Shown: in pieces, positions 51,516 to 60,519 of the stretch | How the letters are laid out: each line of letters begins with the position of its first letter | Position numbering within the stretch: the first letter of the stretch is position 1 | Assembly: GCF_000470655.1 (NCBI RefSeq) | Contig: NC_021921.1 | Location: forward strand, 1,240,001-1,304,000 | Reading direction: 5' to 3' | Length of the DNA stretch: 64,000 nt | Source of the DNA: Halorhabdus tiamatea SARL4B | GTDB taxonomy: Archaea > Halobacteriota > Halobacteria > Halobacteriales > Haloarculaceae | Notes under the pieces: model-generated | What the model saw: only the letters and a program-made list of their open reading frames with translations | What the model was told of the DNA's origin: nothing | Databases searched by the model: none | Program-made: the position numbers and the translations under genes

Positions 51516-51620
51516 GGGAGTCCGTCACATATCCATCCTCATAACCGCACCGATCGAGCCTGTATCACACGATCTATCGTCGGTGAAGGGGTCAACAGAA
51601 GTGAGACCGCCCGCTGACGA

Positions 51621-52166
51621 TCACAGCAGGCCGTCTTCCCTGGCGAGCAGGATCCCCTCGATGGTCGCGTCGTTGGCCGGGTCGGCTCGCGCCCGGTCGA
51701 GCGCGTTCTCGATCGGGACCGTCGTGACTTCGAGGAACTCGTTGTCGTCGAGATCGGTCTCGACGGGTTCGAGTCCCTCGGCGAAGACGATCCCACGCTG
51801 GTGGCGCATCGCGCCCGTCGCGACCCAGAAGTCCTCGAGCAGCGAAACGCCGGCGGGGTCGAATCCAGTCTCCTCGCGGAGTTCCCGCGCGCCCGCCTCG
51901 GTGTAGGACTCGCCGTCCTCGACGATCCCGGCCGGGAGTTCGAGGCAGTGCTCGCGGATCGCCGGCCGGTACTGCTCGACCATCACGATTTCGCCGTCGA
52001 CGATCGGAACGACGACGACCGCCGGTGGCAGTGCGGCCCAGTAGTACTTCTTTTCGGTGCCGTCGGGCTGCTCGACCAGATCGTAGCCCCCCTCGTACCA
52101 GCCCGTCTGGTACTCGGCGCGCGATTCGAGAATCGGCCAGTCGTGGCCCGCGTGTTCTTCAGTCAT
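51621..52166 (-). CDS. NUDIX hydrolase, ADP-ribose pyrophosphatase-like
   Basis: 181 residues. NUDIX box: GIVEDGESYTEAGARELREETGFD (about 90-113). PAVVVVPIVDGEIVMVEQYRPAIREHCLELPAG fits the ADP-ribose/sugar-nucleotide subgroup. Cleans up nucleotide sugars. Confidence 0.88.
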   Translation of the reverse strand: MTEEHAGHDWPILESRAEYQTGWYEGGYDLVEQPDGTEKKYYWAALPPAVVVVPIVDGEIVMVEQYRPAIREHCLELPAGIVEDGESYTEAGARELREETGFDPAGVSLLEDFWVATGAMRHQRGIVFAEGLEPVETDLDDNEFLEVTTVPIENALDRARADPANDATIEGILLAREDGLL

Positions 52167-52242
52167 TGGCGGTCCGTTTCACTCGGCCCTTGATACGTGC
52201 ATTGGCTCGGCACACGGCTGGGCCGCGAGCAGTTGGGCCGAC

Positions 52243-52635
52243 CTACCGCTCGACGGTCAGTCGATAGTGGGCGTCCTCGACCCGGACGAACACCGCGCCC
52301 GGCCCGTCGACCGCCGCCGTCGATCGCTGCTGAAGCGCGGTGAGTTCGTCGAACGGCGAGTGGGTAAAGGCCTCCTTGAATCCGACGTAGCCCTTCCAGT
52401 ACGGCGATGAGTGACCCGGTTCCTCGGCAGTGGCGTCGTCGATCGCCGCCGTCGTGTAGGGGTACCGGCGCTCGTCGAGGTCACTCGCGTTGACGGCCGC
52501 CTGTTCCTCGACCGGCGTCGCCGTCATGTAGTGGGGATCGCCGGCCTTGATGAAACTCGGGAGTGCGCCAAGGGCGAGCAGGAGGACCACGACGGCCAAA
52601 ATGGCGAGAGAGGCGAGTTTCGTCCGTCGGCGCAT
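52243..52635 (-). CDS. membrane-anchored protein of unknown function
   Basis: 130 residues. One N-terminal helix (LAILAVVVLLLALGALPSF) then an exposed domain with Tyr/His-rich segments and a C-terminal VFVRVEDAHYRLTVE. Ends next to the gene at 52636 (same strand, adjacent), so the two are co-transcribed. Confidence 0.65.
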   Translation of the reverse strand: MRRRTKLASLAILAVVVLLLALGALPSFIKAGDPHYMTATPVEEQAAVNASDLDERRYPYTTAAIDDATAEEPGHSSPYWKGYVGFKEAFTHSPFDELTALQQRSTAAVDGPGAVFVRVEDAHYRLTVER

Positions 52636-53115
52636 TCAACTCGCCCCCTGGTCGTCGCCACGCCCGGCGGTGTCCGGCTCGTTCCCTCCTGACTCGTCCG
52701 TCTCGAGGACGTCCCGGTAGAGCCGCCCGAACGCTTGCCGGCGAAGGGTCCCGATCGCGGCTTCCTCGGCGTCCTGAAACGTCGTCGCGACGATCGTCTC
52801 GGCGAATCCCGGCGCGTGCCAGACGACGCCCTCGACGTGTTCGCTGCCGGTCTGGACGACCTCGCCGTCGTGGTCGTCACAGAACGCGTCGAACTCCTCG
52901 TGGGTGCCGACGTGGACGGCAAGGAGCGAGGCGAATACCGCATTCTGGGCGGTCAGGACGACGTCGTCGGTGACGCGGCGGTCGTACGCCGCGCCGTCGA
53001 GATCCATCGCCCGCGCGACCTCCCGAACGACGACGTCGGCCGTCGAGGCGAGATCGTCGTAGCGCTGTCGGGCCTCGGCGGGCGTCTCGGGTGCGAGCAG
53101 CCCCTCGGTGTGCAT
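52636..53115 (-). CDS. haloarchaeal DUF5809-type protein
   Basis: 159 residues. TPAEARQRYDDLASTADVVVREVARAMDLD at the start and HVEGVVWHAPGFAETIVATTFQDAEEAAI later. I recall this as a DUF5809-type family, usually paired with the DUF5810 type that lies directly upstream here. Cytosolic, unknown role. Confidence 0.75.
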   Translation of the reverse strand: MHTEGLLAPETPAEARQRYDDLASTADVVVREVARAMDLDGAAYDRRVTDDVVLTAQNAVFASLLAVHVGTHEEFDAFCDDHDGEVVQTGSEHVEGVVWHAPGFAETIVATTFQDAEEAAIGTLRRQAFGRLYRDVLETDESGGNEPDTAGRGDDQGAS

Positions 53116-53139
53116 ACAGCCGGGTTCGGGACGCGGCCA

Positions 53140-53622
53140 CTATTCCGTTTCGCCCGCGTCAGCGTCGGCCGACTCCTCCTGGGCACGCTCGCGACGGACG
53201 CGGGTCATCTCGTAGGCTTCTCGAAGAGCGTTCTTCGCGTCTGCGTCGAGAGTTGGATCGGATCGTGCCGTCGGACCGTCACCGAAATCGTCGAAGGTCA
53301 CACCCGGGTCGTGGTCGTCGATCGTATCCGGACCGCCGCCAGCCAGGTCGCCGGGCCGGTCGACGTCGCCTGCGAACTCGCCGTCTCCGTTTCGCTGGCT
53401 CGTATGTTCGTGTCCCACAGATTCCGAGAGGTCGACCGCCGTCGCGTGTTCGACGACGAGCGCGGCGAGGCCCTCGTCGTCCTCCTGATCCCACCCCGGG
53501 GCGTGTTCTTCGAGCCAGGCCTCGTGGTCGTCGTCACCCAGCAACGCAGTGAACGCCAGGTGATTCGCCAGGTGTCTGGCGTCGACCTGGGGGGCCTCAC
53601 ACACCGGACACGCGTATCCCAT
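53140..53622 (-). CDS. haloarchaeal DUF5810-type zinc-finger protein
   Basis: 160 residues from the ATG at 53622. N-terminal MGYACPVCEAPQVDARHLANHLAF has a C-x2-C and two His, a likely zinc finger, followed by an acidic linker. It ends in a basic/acidic helix. Neighbour of a DUF5809-type gene and rimI. Confidence 0.78.
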   Translation of the reverse strand: MGYACPVCEAPQVDARHLANHLAFTALLGDDDHEAWLEEHAPGWDQEDDEGLAALVVEHATAVDLSESVGHEHTSQRNGDGEFAGDVDRPGDLAGGGPDTIDDHDPGVTFDDFGDGPTARSDPTLDADAKNALREAYEMTRVRRERAQEESADADAGETE

Positions 53623-53682
53623 ACGTCGAGACACGCTCTCGGGAGTGAAAGGTGTTCGCCGAGCGTTCCACCCGAGAAGAGA

Positions 53683-54168
53683 CTACGGTGAGCGAACCAT
53701 CACCAGCGCGGTCTCGCCGTCGTTGTAGTAGCCGGGGATCGTCCGACGGTGAACGAACCCCTCACTCCGGTAGAGGTGTCTGGCCGCGGCGTTGCTCTCC
53801 CGGACTTCGAGTTTGATTGTGGCAATGGCGCTGGCTCCGAGCGCAAGGATTGCACGCTGGAGCAACAGCCGGCCGACGCCGCCGTTCCGACGGTCAGGGT
53901 GGACGGCGATATCTTTGACGTGGCCGAGCGGTCGGCCGTCGTTGGGGATCGCGTCCGCGACGACGTAGCCGATCACCGGCCTGGCTGCCGGGGACGTCTG
54001 CTCGACGGCGACGAGAAACGCCGGGGCGTCGAGAAAGCGCTCGAAGGCACTCCTCGGCCAGGGCTGGGGAAACGACTGGCGTTCGATCTCCACCACGCCG
54101 AGGAGATCCTTCCGGGTCGCAGGTCGAACGAGGGGCCCGGCCCCCCGTTCGGACGCGACGGTCGTCAC
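53683..54168 (-). CDS. rimI: GNAT acetyltransferase, RimI type
   Basis: 161 residues. Start chosen at GTG 54168 (VTTVASERGAGPLVRP), since the segment further upstream is not conserved-looking. GNAT motifs: VKDIAVHPDRRNGGVGRLLLQ (acetyl-CoA binding, Q/RxxGxG/A-like) and LEVRESNAAARHLYRSEGF, followed by YYNDGETALVM. RimI-type enzymes acetylate N-termini; in archaea it is the broad NAT. Confidence 0.88.
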   Translation of the reverse strand: MTTVASERGAGPLVRPATRKDLLGVVEIERQSFPQPWPRSAFERFLDAPAFLVAVEQTSPAARPVIGYVVADAIPNDGRPLGHVKDIAVHPDRRNGGVGRLLLQRAILALGASAIATIKLEVRESNAAARHLYRSEGFVHRRTIPGYYNDGETALVMVRSP

Positions 54169-54391
54169 AGTCGCCGATAGAAGCCCCGAACACATACGCG
54201 TGGCGACCCGAAATCACCCGAGGACACAAGATTCATAGCAACGCATCGGTTACCCCCGAACGCACCCAATTCGGGTGCCACCCCACCCCCCATTCCCCCA
54301 CTTTCGGCGCGTTCGGCCGGTTTTTCGGCCGTTCGTGCTCTCCGGCGGCCTATCGAGGCGGCCGGATCGCTTTTGACCTCGTGGAGATGCC

Positions 54392-54637
54392 TCACGTATC
54401 GTCTGAGTCCTCGACAGTGACGAGCGCACCGACGAGTCGACTCGCGACCCGCTGGGGAATCTCCCCCGGTGTGATGACGTACCGTTCGATCGCGAGGATG
54501 AGACCGACGATGCCCAGGAACGCGATCCCGCCGACGTGGTTACCCCGAATCAGGAAATCGACACCGAGCAGGGCAATCGGTGCGACGACGACCGCTGTGC
54601 CGACCCGACTCAGCGTCTCGATAATGCCAGCCGCCAT
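54392..54637 (-). CDS. small membrane protein
   Basis: 81 residues from the ATG at 54637. Two hydrophobic helices (VGTAVVVAPIALLGVDFLI and VGGIAFLGIVGLILAIE), then a cytosolic TPGEIPQRVAS. Resembles short haloarchaeal-only membrane proteins. The 196 bp between it and rimI holds nothing evident. Confidence 0.6.
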   Translation of the reverse strand: MAAGIIETLSRVGTAVVVAPIALLGVDFLIRGNHVGGIAFLGIVGLILAIERYVITPGEIPQRVASRLVGALVTVEDSDDT

Positions 54638-54660
54638 GGTCGACGGTACGTGCCGACGAG

Positions 54661-55704
54661 TCAAAGGCTGTCCGGTCGGTCGCGTCGATTCGAGGGGTCG
54701 AACTCGGCGAGATCGGGTTCGAACGAACGGCTCCTCCGTGCACGGGCTCGATGGTACGTCTGCCGATACGTCCGAAGTTTCCGGACGAGGACGTACCCGA
54801 ACAGACCGTCGTAGACGATCACGAACCCGACGAAAGCGAGAAACGGCGAGACGCCGAGTCCGGTTGCGAGCACCGACGGGAGCGCAGAGACGGCCGCGTT
54901 GTACGTCGCGTGGACGAACGCAGCGATCATCAGCCCCTTGACGACGATGGGGCCAGCCTGGTCGGGGTTGAACTTCGCCAGCCCGAGGTAATAGCCCGCG
55001 AACGCCGAGTAGATGACGTGGCCCGGTCCAGCCAGCGCCCGCACGGTGACGACGCTCCCGCCGGCGGCGAAGACGCCCATCCCGACGTCACCAGTCGCTT
55101 GCGTGATGTACAGCGCGTTCTCGATGGTGGCAAAGCCGAGGCCGGCGAGGGCCCCGTAGACGGCCCCGTCGACGACGGCATCGAAGCGGGCGTCCCTGAA
55201 GGCGTACAGTCGGACAGCCAGGAGTTTGACTCCCTCCTCGACCGGGCCGACGATAACGTAGAAGAAGAGTAACAGGCCAAGCGCCTCGACGCCGACGACG
55301 TCGGCGAACACGAACGCGGCGGGGGCGAACATGGCGTTGATGACGGCCGCGAAGCCGGCAAAGAGAACGCCGAGGAGAAACGTCGCGACGAGCAACGAGA
55401 GGGGCTCTCGGCTCGTGACGTCGGCCCGCCAGACGTAGCCAGCCAGCCCCACAGCGGGCACAACCGACAGGACGGTGACCGTTCCGACGACAGGGTCCGT
55501 GATCGCGCCGAGTCCGCCGAGGACGAACTGCGAGACGAGGATCGAGACCGCGAGGAGAACGATGGTCACCCGGCCGAGGGTGAGCGCACTCGCGTGTACG
55601 GCCACGGCGAGCCGATCGAGCGGCCCACGGACCTCCCAGTCGGCGACGTCGTACAGATCCAGCGAGCCGTCGGCGGCGGCCTCGATCGGATCGCGCTGTG
55701 GCAT
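54661..55704 (-). CDS. PrsW-family intramembrane metalloprotease
   Basis: 347 residues from the ATG at 55704. About eight helices with the PrsW residues: GPVEEGVKLLAV (EE), FATIENALYI (E), GPGHVIYSAFAGYYLG (H) and HATYNAAVS (H). Members cut membrane-bound regulators such as anti-sigma factors in bacteria; in archaea targets are unknown. An Arg-rich C-terminal tail follows. Confidence 0.85.
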   Translation of the reverse strand: MPQRDPIEAAADGSLDLYDVADWEVRGPLDRLAVAVHASALTLGRVTIVLLAVSILVSQFVLGGLGAITDPVVGTVTVLSVVPAVGLAGYVWRADVTSREPLSLLVATFLLGVLFAGFAAVINAMFAPAAFVFADVVGVEALGLLLFFYVIVGPVEEGVKLLAVRLYAFRDARFDAVVDGAVYGALAGLGFATIENALYITQATGDVGMGVFAAGGSVVTVRALAGPGHVIYSAFAGYYLGLAKFNPDQAGPIVVKGLMIAAFVHATYNAAVSALPSVLATGLGVSPFLAFVGFVIVYDGLFGYVLVRKLRTYRQTYHRARARRSRSFEPDLAEFDPSNRRDRPDSL

Positions 55705-55825
55705 GGTCGCCTCTGTGTGGGCCCGACTCAAGGATGTGTCGCCAGTCTGGATCGACGTGCCGGAGAGCCTCGGGGCCGCGTCTCGGAAGAGAGCGTTTTT
55801 CGTCCTCGGACTGCTACACCGAGAC

Positions 55826-56419
55826 ATGACGAGTACCGCCGGCGTGATCGCCGTCCAGGGCGACGTCAGCGAACACGCGAGCGCCCTCAAGGCGGCCGCG
55901 AACGCCCACGACGAGACGGTCGAAGTCGTCGAGATACGCGAGTCCGGGATCGTGCCCGAGTGTGACGTCCTGTTGCTCCCCGGCGGAGAGTCGACGACGA
56001 TCTCCCGGCTGTTACGCGAGGAAGCCATTGCTCCGGAGATCCGCGACCACGTCGCTGCCGGCAAGCCGGTGCTCGCGACTTGTGCCGGGCTGATCGTGGC
56101 AGCGCGTGACGCCGGCGACGACCGCGTCGAGACCCTCGACTTGCTCGACGTCACCGTCGAACGCAACGCCTTCGGCCGCCAGAAGGACAGCTTCGAGGCC
56201 TCACTCGACGTTGTCGGCCTCGACGAACCCTTCCCTGCCGTGTTCATCCGCGCGCCGGCCATCGGCGAGGTCGGCGACGCCGAGGTGCTCTCGTCGATCG
56301 ACGGCCGACCGGTCGCCGTCCGGGACGGCCCCGTCGTCGGGACCGCCTTCCACCCGGAACTGACGGGCGACCACCGGATCCACGACCTCGCCTTCTTCGA
56401 CGCCCGAAATAACCGCTAA
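55826..56419 (+). CDS. pdxT: pyridoxal 5'-phosphate synthase glutaminase subunit
   Basis: 197 residues from the ATG at 55826. Class I glutaminase: GVIAVQGDVSEHASAL, LLLPGGESTTISRLL, catalytic Cys in VLATCAGLIVA and the His-Glu pair in GTAFHPELTGDH. Feeds ammonia to PdxS, which is not in the window. Divergent from the PrsW gene. Confidence 0.95.
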   Translation: MTSTAGVIAVQGDVSEHASALKAAANAHDETVEVVEIRESGIVPECDVLLLPGGESTTISRLLREEAIAPEIRDHVAAGKPVLATCAGLIVAARDAGDDRVETLDLLDVTVERNAFGRQKDSFEASLDVVGLDEPFPAVFIRAPAIGEVGDAEVLSSIDGRPVAVRDGPVVGTAFHPELTGDHRIHDLAFFDARNNR

Positions 56420-56535
56420 TATTTGCAGGTTTTTCAACTTCAATTGGCGGACTCGTAAAATACGTTCGCATATTTCCAGTCGCCAGGAGGAACACGCGGA
56501 CTTATTGACCTGGACTCCGAATCGCGCGCCAACGA

Positions 56536-58005
56536 ATGCAGCCAGCCACTCAACTCCTCGACGGCGCGCTCGGCGTGGGGACGGCGCTGGATGGGACAGT
56601 CCTGTTCCTGCCAGTGGATCTCGCGAGCAGGGCCCAGTTCGGGTGGACGATCAGCGTCCACATCCTGTTTGCGGCCCTCTCGATCGGGCTCGCGCCGTTC
56701 ATCATATACTTCACGTGGAAAGACGTCAGGACCGGCAGCGAACGCTACGCCAGGTTGCGATCGTTCTGGCTGAAAGTCTTCGCCGTCGGGTTCGTGATGG
56801 GGACCGTAACGGGAATCCCCATGAGCTTCCAGTTCGGGACGAATTTCCCGGGTTTTTCGGCACTCGCCGGCGAGTTGATCGGCGGGCCGCTGGCCTTCGA
56901 GGCGAAGATGGCCTTTTTCCTCGAGGCCGTCTTCCTCGGGATATTGCTGTTCGGCCGCGAGAAGGTGAGCGATCGGACCTATTTCCTCTCGTCGGTCCTG
57001 ACGGGCTTCGGGGCGTGGCTCTCGGGCTTCTGGATCCTCGTGGTCAACGCCTGGATGCAGACCCCCCAGGGCTACGAGATGATTACCCGAAACGGCATGG
57101 AAGTCGCCAAACTGACCGACCCCATCGCCGCGTTCTTCACCCCGCGAATGACGTGGATGTACGTCCACATGATCAACGCGTCGGTGATCTCGGTGGCGCT
57201 GCTGGTCGGCGGCGTCGCCGCCTACATCGTCTGGAAGAAACGCGACGCGAAAGCATGGAGCACGGCGCTGAAGATCGCCGTCCTCATCCTGATCGTCGCC
57301 GCGCCGCTGCAGGCCGTCCACGGCGACGCCTACGGTCGCCACGTCGAGGACACCCAACCCCAGAAGTTCGCCGCGATGGAGGGTCACTACGAGACGGGGA
57401 CCGCCGACCTCCACCTCTTTGCGATCCCGACGGACTTCGACGCGTTCATGCACCCCAGCGACGAGAACCTCTTCGCGATCAGTCTCCCGAGAGTCGGTTC
57501 GTTCCTCGCGAGTGGGGGAGACTTCGACGCGGTCGTACAGGGGCTCGACGAGTACGAGCAGAACCCGCCGGTCCCGCTCGTGTTCTGGTCGTTCCGACTC
57601 ATGGTCGGCCTCGGGTTCCTGTTCATCGGGTTGGCCTTCTGGGGCGGGTATCTCGTCTACCGCGACCGATTGACAGCGAGCAGCCGGTACCTGAAGGCGA
57701 TGATCGCCGCCTCACCGCTCGGGTACGCTGCGTTGCTCACGGGGTGGTACGTCACGGAGATCGGTCGCCAGCCCTGGGTCGTCCAGGACGTGCTCAAGAC
57801 GGGTGAAGCCGTCTCCTCGACGCTGACCTCGGCGGAGGCGACCGCGAGCCTGCTCGCGTTCGTCGTCATCTACATCGGGTTGATACTGGCTGCGCTGTAC
57901 ACCCTCCGGTGGTTGATCGAGGGCGAACTCGACGAACTCGGCGTCGAGAAGTCCTCGAACGGGCACTGGTACGGCCCGCTTCCGGGGGTGACCAGTGATG
58001 ATTAA
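56536..58005 (+). CDS. cydA: cytochrome bd-type oxidase subunit I
   Basis: 489 residues. Heme-bearing subunit: RAQFGWTISVHILF (heme-ligand His), FEAKMAFFLEAVFLGILLFG (proton-channel Glu), the quinol-side segment and GRQPWVVQDVLKTGEAV (GRQPW). The loop after helix 6 is short, as in the CIO-like short-Q-loop group. The stop overlaps cydB by 8 bases. Confidence 0.94.
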   Translation: MQPATQLLDGALGVGTALDGTVLFLPVDLASRAQFGWTISVHILFAALSIGLAPFIIYFTWKDVRTGSERYARLRSFWLKVFAVGFVMGTVTGIPMSFQFGTNFPGFSALAGELIGGPLAFEAKMAFFLEAVFLGILLFGREKVSDRTYFLSSVLTGFGAWLSGFWILVVNAWMQTPQGYEMITRNGMEVAKLTDPIAAFFTPRMTWMYVHMINASVISVALLVGGVAAYIVWKKRDAKAWSTALKIAVLILIVAAPLQAVHGDAYGRHVEDTQPQKFAAMEGHYETGTADLHLFAIPTDFDAFMHPSDENLFAISLPRVGSFLASGGDFDAVVQGLDEYEQNPPVPLVFWSFRLMVGLGFLFIGLAFWGGYLVYRDRLTASSRYLKAMIAASPLGYAALLTGWYVTEIGRQPWVVQDVLKTGEAVSSTLTSAEATASLLAFVVIYIGLILAALYTLRWLIEGELDELGVEKSSNGHWYGPLPGVTSDD

Positions 58006-59002
58006 GCCCCTCCTGTTGCCGGTCGAGACCTATCTCGTTCCATCGCTGCCGGAAGTCTGGTTCGGCGTCGTCATGTTCGCGCTGACAATGTACGTGGTCC
58101 TCGACGGCTTCGACTTCGGGATCGGGATGCTGTACGCGACCCGCGACGACGAGGCTGATCGGGAGACGATGCTCGCCGCGTTCGGGCCGATCTGGGACGC
58201 CAACGAGGTGTGGCTGATCGCCTTCGGGACGATGACCCTCGCCGCGTTCCCGGATGTCTACTCCCGACTGCTGGCGGACAATTACCTGATCGCGCTCGGG
58301 TTCGTGCTGGCGCTGCTGTTCCGGGGCCTCGGTCCGGAGATGCGCGAACAGCGCGAGGACGAGTCCTGGAGGCGGGCGTGTGACCGCTCCTTCGTCGGCG
58401 GGAGTGTGCTCGCGCCGTTCCTCTTCGGCGTGCTGGCCGGCTCCTGGGTGTTCAGCGTGGGAGCGATCTCGCTGCCCGCGATCCTGACCGGCGTCGGCCT
58501 GGTGGCCGTCTCGGCGGTCACCGGCGCGGCCTTTCTGGCTGCGAAGACCGGGCCTGCTCTCGCCGGCGAGATGCGCGACCTCGGCGTCCTCGCGACGCTC
58601 GCGTACCTCGGCGGCGTGGTGGTTCTGCTCGCAGTCGTCATCTACACCGACGCCGGCAATGCTGCCGGGACGATCCTCTCGATTCCCGGGATCGCCATCG
58701 TCGGGCTCTCCGTGGTCGCGGGCGTGAGTGGGATCGTCCTCGCGCTCCGTGATCGCTATCGGGCGTGGCTCGGGTTCGCGCTCGCCCTCCCCGTGCTGTT
58801 GAGTCTACTCGTCGCGCTCCTGCTGTATCCGACGATCTACCCGGCGACCGGCCTCACCGTGAGTGACGCCGTGGTCTCGCCACTCGCGCTCAATCTCACG
58901 ACCGTCCTCGGGTTCCCCGTCCTCGTCATCGTGCTGTGGTACTTCAAGTTCCTCTATGGCGTCTTCAGCGGGCCGATCGAGGCCGAGGGCTACGGCGCGT
59001 AG
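57998..59002 (+). CDS. cydB: cytochrome bd-type oxidase subunit II
   Basis: 334 residues from the ATG at 57998, which overlaps the cydA stop (ATGATTAA); a GTG lies one codon before. Eight to nine helices. Typical start FALTMYVVLDGFDFGIGMLY and a WDANEVWLIAFGTMTLAAFP segment. Completes the quinol oxidase, which gives high-affinity oxygen respiration. Confidence 0.93.
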   Translation: MIKPLLLPVETYLVPSLPEVWFGVVMFALTMYVVLDGFDFGIGMLYATRDDEADRETMLAAFGPIWDANEVWLIAFGTMTLAAFPDVYSRLLADNYLIALGFVLALLFRGLGPEMREQREDESWRRACDRSFVGGSVLAPFLFGVLAGSWVFSVGAISLPAILTGVGLVAVSAVTGAAFLAAKTGPALAGEMRDLGVLATLAYLGGVVVLLAVVIYTDAGNAAGTILSIPGIAIVGLSVVAGVSGIVLALRDRYRAWLGFALALPVLLSLLVALLLYPTIYPATGLTVSDAVVSPLALNLTTVLGFPVLVIVLWYFKFLYGVFSGPIEAEGYGA

Positions 59003-59077
59003 CGCCCAGATCGTCCGCTGAGACTCCGGGGGACTCGCTTCGACGCGCTTAGGGGCCGGCCCCGCGTGGACTCGGGC

Positions 59078-59368
59078 ATGACCGACCAAGCCATACTCGA
59101 CGAACTGTTCGCGGTGATCGAGGACCGCAAGGAAACGCTTCCCGAGGACTCCTACACGGCCGACCTGTTCACCCACGAGAAGGGCGAGAACGCCGTCCTG
59201 GAGAAGCTGGGCGAGGAGTCGACGGAACTGTTGCTCGCCGCCAAGGACGACGACCGCGAGGAGATTGCCCACGAGAGCGCCGACTTCGTCTATCACCTGC
59301 TGGTGCTGCTGGCTATGAAAGGCATGGATCTTAAAGATCTGCGGGCGGCGTTGCGGGAACGGCGGTAG
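59078..59368 (+). CDS. hisE: phosphoribosyl-ATP pyrophosphatase
   Basis: 96 residues from the ATG at 59078. Second step of histidine synthesis. All-alpha MazG-like fold: SYTADLFTHEKGENAVLEKLGEESTELLLAAKDDD and IAHESADFVYHLLVLLA. Downstream hairpin cluster likely terminates it. Confidence 0.93.
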   Translation: MTDQAILDELFAVIEDRKETLPEDSYTADLFTHEKGENAVLEKLGEESTELLLAAKDDDREEIAHESADFVYHLLVLLAMKGMDLKDLRAALRERR

Positions 59369-59654
59369 CGAGGCTCGAACGAAGTGAGAGCCTCGTAAAA
59401 TACGAGCGGGGAACACAGTGACCCGCGAGCAGTGAGGTCGAGCGAAGCGAGACCTCGAAACAAGCGAGCGGGAGGTTTTGATCAGGCTTTTTCGACGAGT
59501 GAGTCCTTGCGACCCCGAGGAGTAACCGACACGCCTTGCGGAGCTGCAGGAGCGCAGCGTCCTCGACATCGAGATCCTGTTCGATTTCCCGTGGTGGCCG
59601 ATCGAACGCGGCTTGCACATCGTCGATGAGCTGTTCGATGCGGGTACTACTCAT
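59331..59654 (-). pseudogene. truncated helical partner of the nucleotidyltransferase gene
   Basis: Starts with an ATG overlapping the stop of the NTase gene (ATGAGTAG). Only the first ~55 residues look coding: STRIEQLIDDVQAAFDRPPREIEQDLDVEDAALLQLRKACRLLLGVARTHSSKK, all helical and acidic. After that the frame runs through the hairpin cluster into hisE antisense. By position this would be the HEPN-like partner of a MNT/HEPN pair that has lost its C-terminal part. Confidence 0.5.
59369..59456. repeat. cluster of GC-rich hairpins
   Basis: CGAGGCTC (59369-59376) / GAGCCTCG (59388-59395) and GAGGTC (59434-59439) / GACCTC (59451-59456), each with a GAA(C/G)GA(A)G-type loop. A related GCGAGACCTC fragment recurs at about 60427. 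Possible terminators for hisE and the opposite-strand gene, or a dispersed palindrome. Confidence 0.5.
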
Positions 59655-60336
59655 CGGCGAACACCGCCTTGCGGATGGACTGCAGCTGATCGTCACCGTA
59701 GACGGTGAGTCCCTCTTCGAAGACTTCCTGCAGTTTTTCCCTGGCCCGCTTCGCACTCGCGGCCGATTCGACGTACGGCTCGAAGTCGAACCGATCGCCG
59801 TCGAAGCGCTGCCCACGGAGGTCGCCGACAACGTCGGTCACGAGCCGTCTCGCCGTCGTTCGATCACCATCGACGACGACGAACAGGTCGATGTCACTCC
59901 CTCTGTCGGCGGTCCCCCGGGCGACACTCCCGAAGACGACGATCCCCACCAAACCCTCGATGGCGTCGGCTTCCTCGACCGACTCTCGGACCCGGTGGAC
60001 GAAGGCTCGCACCGGGGCCTGGAACACAGGCTGTTCGATGGCGAGAATCGGGTCGTCTTTTTGGAGCCGCTCCGGGTCGATGGCGACGTAGTTCCGCTGT
60101 GGCGTCTCTCTGATGCGAACGACGCCGATACTGTCGAGGAGATCGACGGCCCGCCAGACGGTCGATCGGGCGGCCCCGGTCACGTCGACGAGCTCGGCGA
60201 TCGTGAATTCCGTCTCGTGAGCGTCCGCAAGCAGACGGAGTATCTGGTCAGCCGCCCCGATGCGGAAGACGTCGACGTCGCTCCCTAGACGGACATCGAT
60301 GCAGGCCTTTATTCCTTGTTTTGTATTATCGGACAC
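59647..60336 (-). CDS. winged-helix nucleotidyltransferase (MNT type)
   Basis: 229 residues. N-terminal winged helix (VFRIGAADQILRLLADAHETEFTIAELVDVTGAARSTVWRAVDLL), then a minimal nucleotidyltransferase domain with GIVVFGSVARGTADRGSDIDLFVVV (GS...D-x-D) and a C-terminal helical part. MNT proteins of this type are often antitoxins that AMPylate a HEPN toxin encoded next door; here the neighbour is truncated. Confidence 0.82.
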   Translation of the reverse strand: MSDNTKQGIKACIDVRLGSDVDVFRIGAADQILRLLADAHETEFTIAELVDVTGAARSTVWRAVDLLDSIGVVRIRETPQRNYVAIDPERLQKDDPILAIEQPVFQAPVRAFVHRVRESVEEADAIEGLVGIVVFGSVARGTADRGSDIDLFVVVDGDRTTARRLVTDVVGDLRGQRFDGDRFDFEPYVESAASAKRAREKLQEVFEEGLTVYGDDQLQSIRKAVFADE

Positions 60337-60519
60337 TATCCGAATTTGTGCAACGACGTATAAATAGATGGCGGCTGTAACCAGCTAAGCCGGAGATAGG
60401 AGGTGTAAACGGCGAGCAGAGCGAGACCTCAGATGGGGCGAACGAGACAGGACAGCGAGGGGCGGATTACACGGCTCGCGACCGCCGAAGATCCGTTCCG
60501 GTGACGATCGAGTGAAATC

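Noticed and set aside
54661-56262. 533-codon reading of the PrsW gene reaching into pdxT antisense
   Set aside because: The membrane protein begins at the ATG at 55704; upstream codons are Ser/Arg-rich antisense of pdxT.
59447-59640. Additional small gene in the hairpin region downstream of hisE
   Set aside because: Frames here are short or antisense; explained by the truncated NTase partner.
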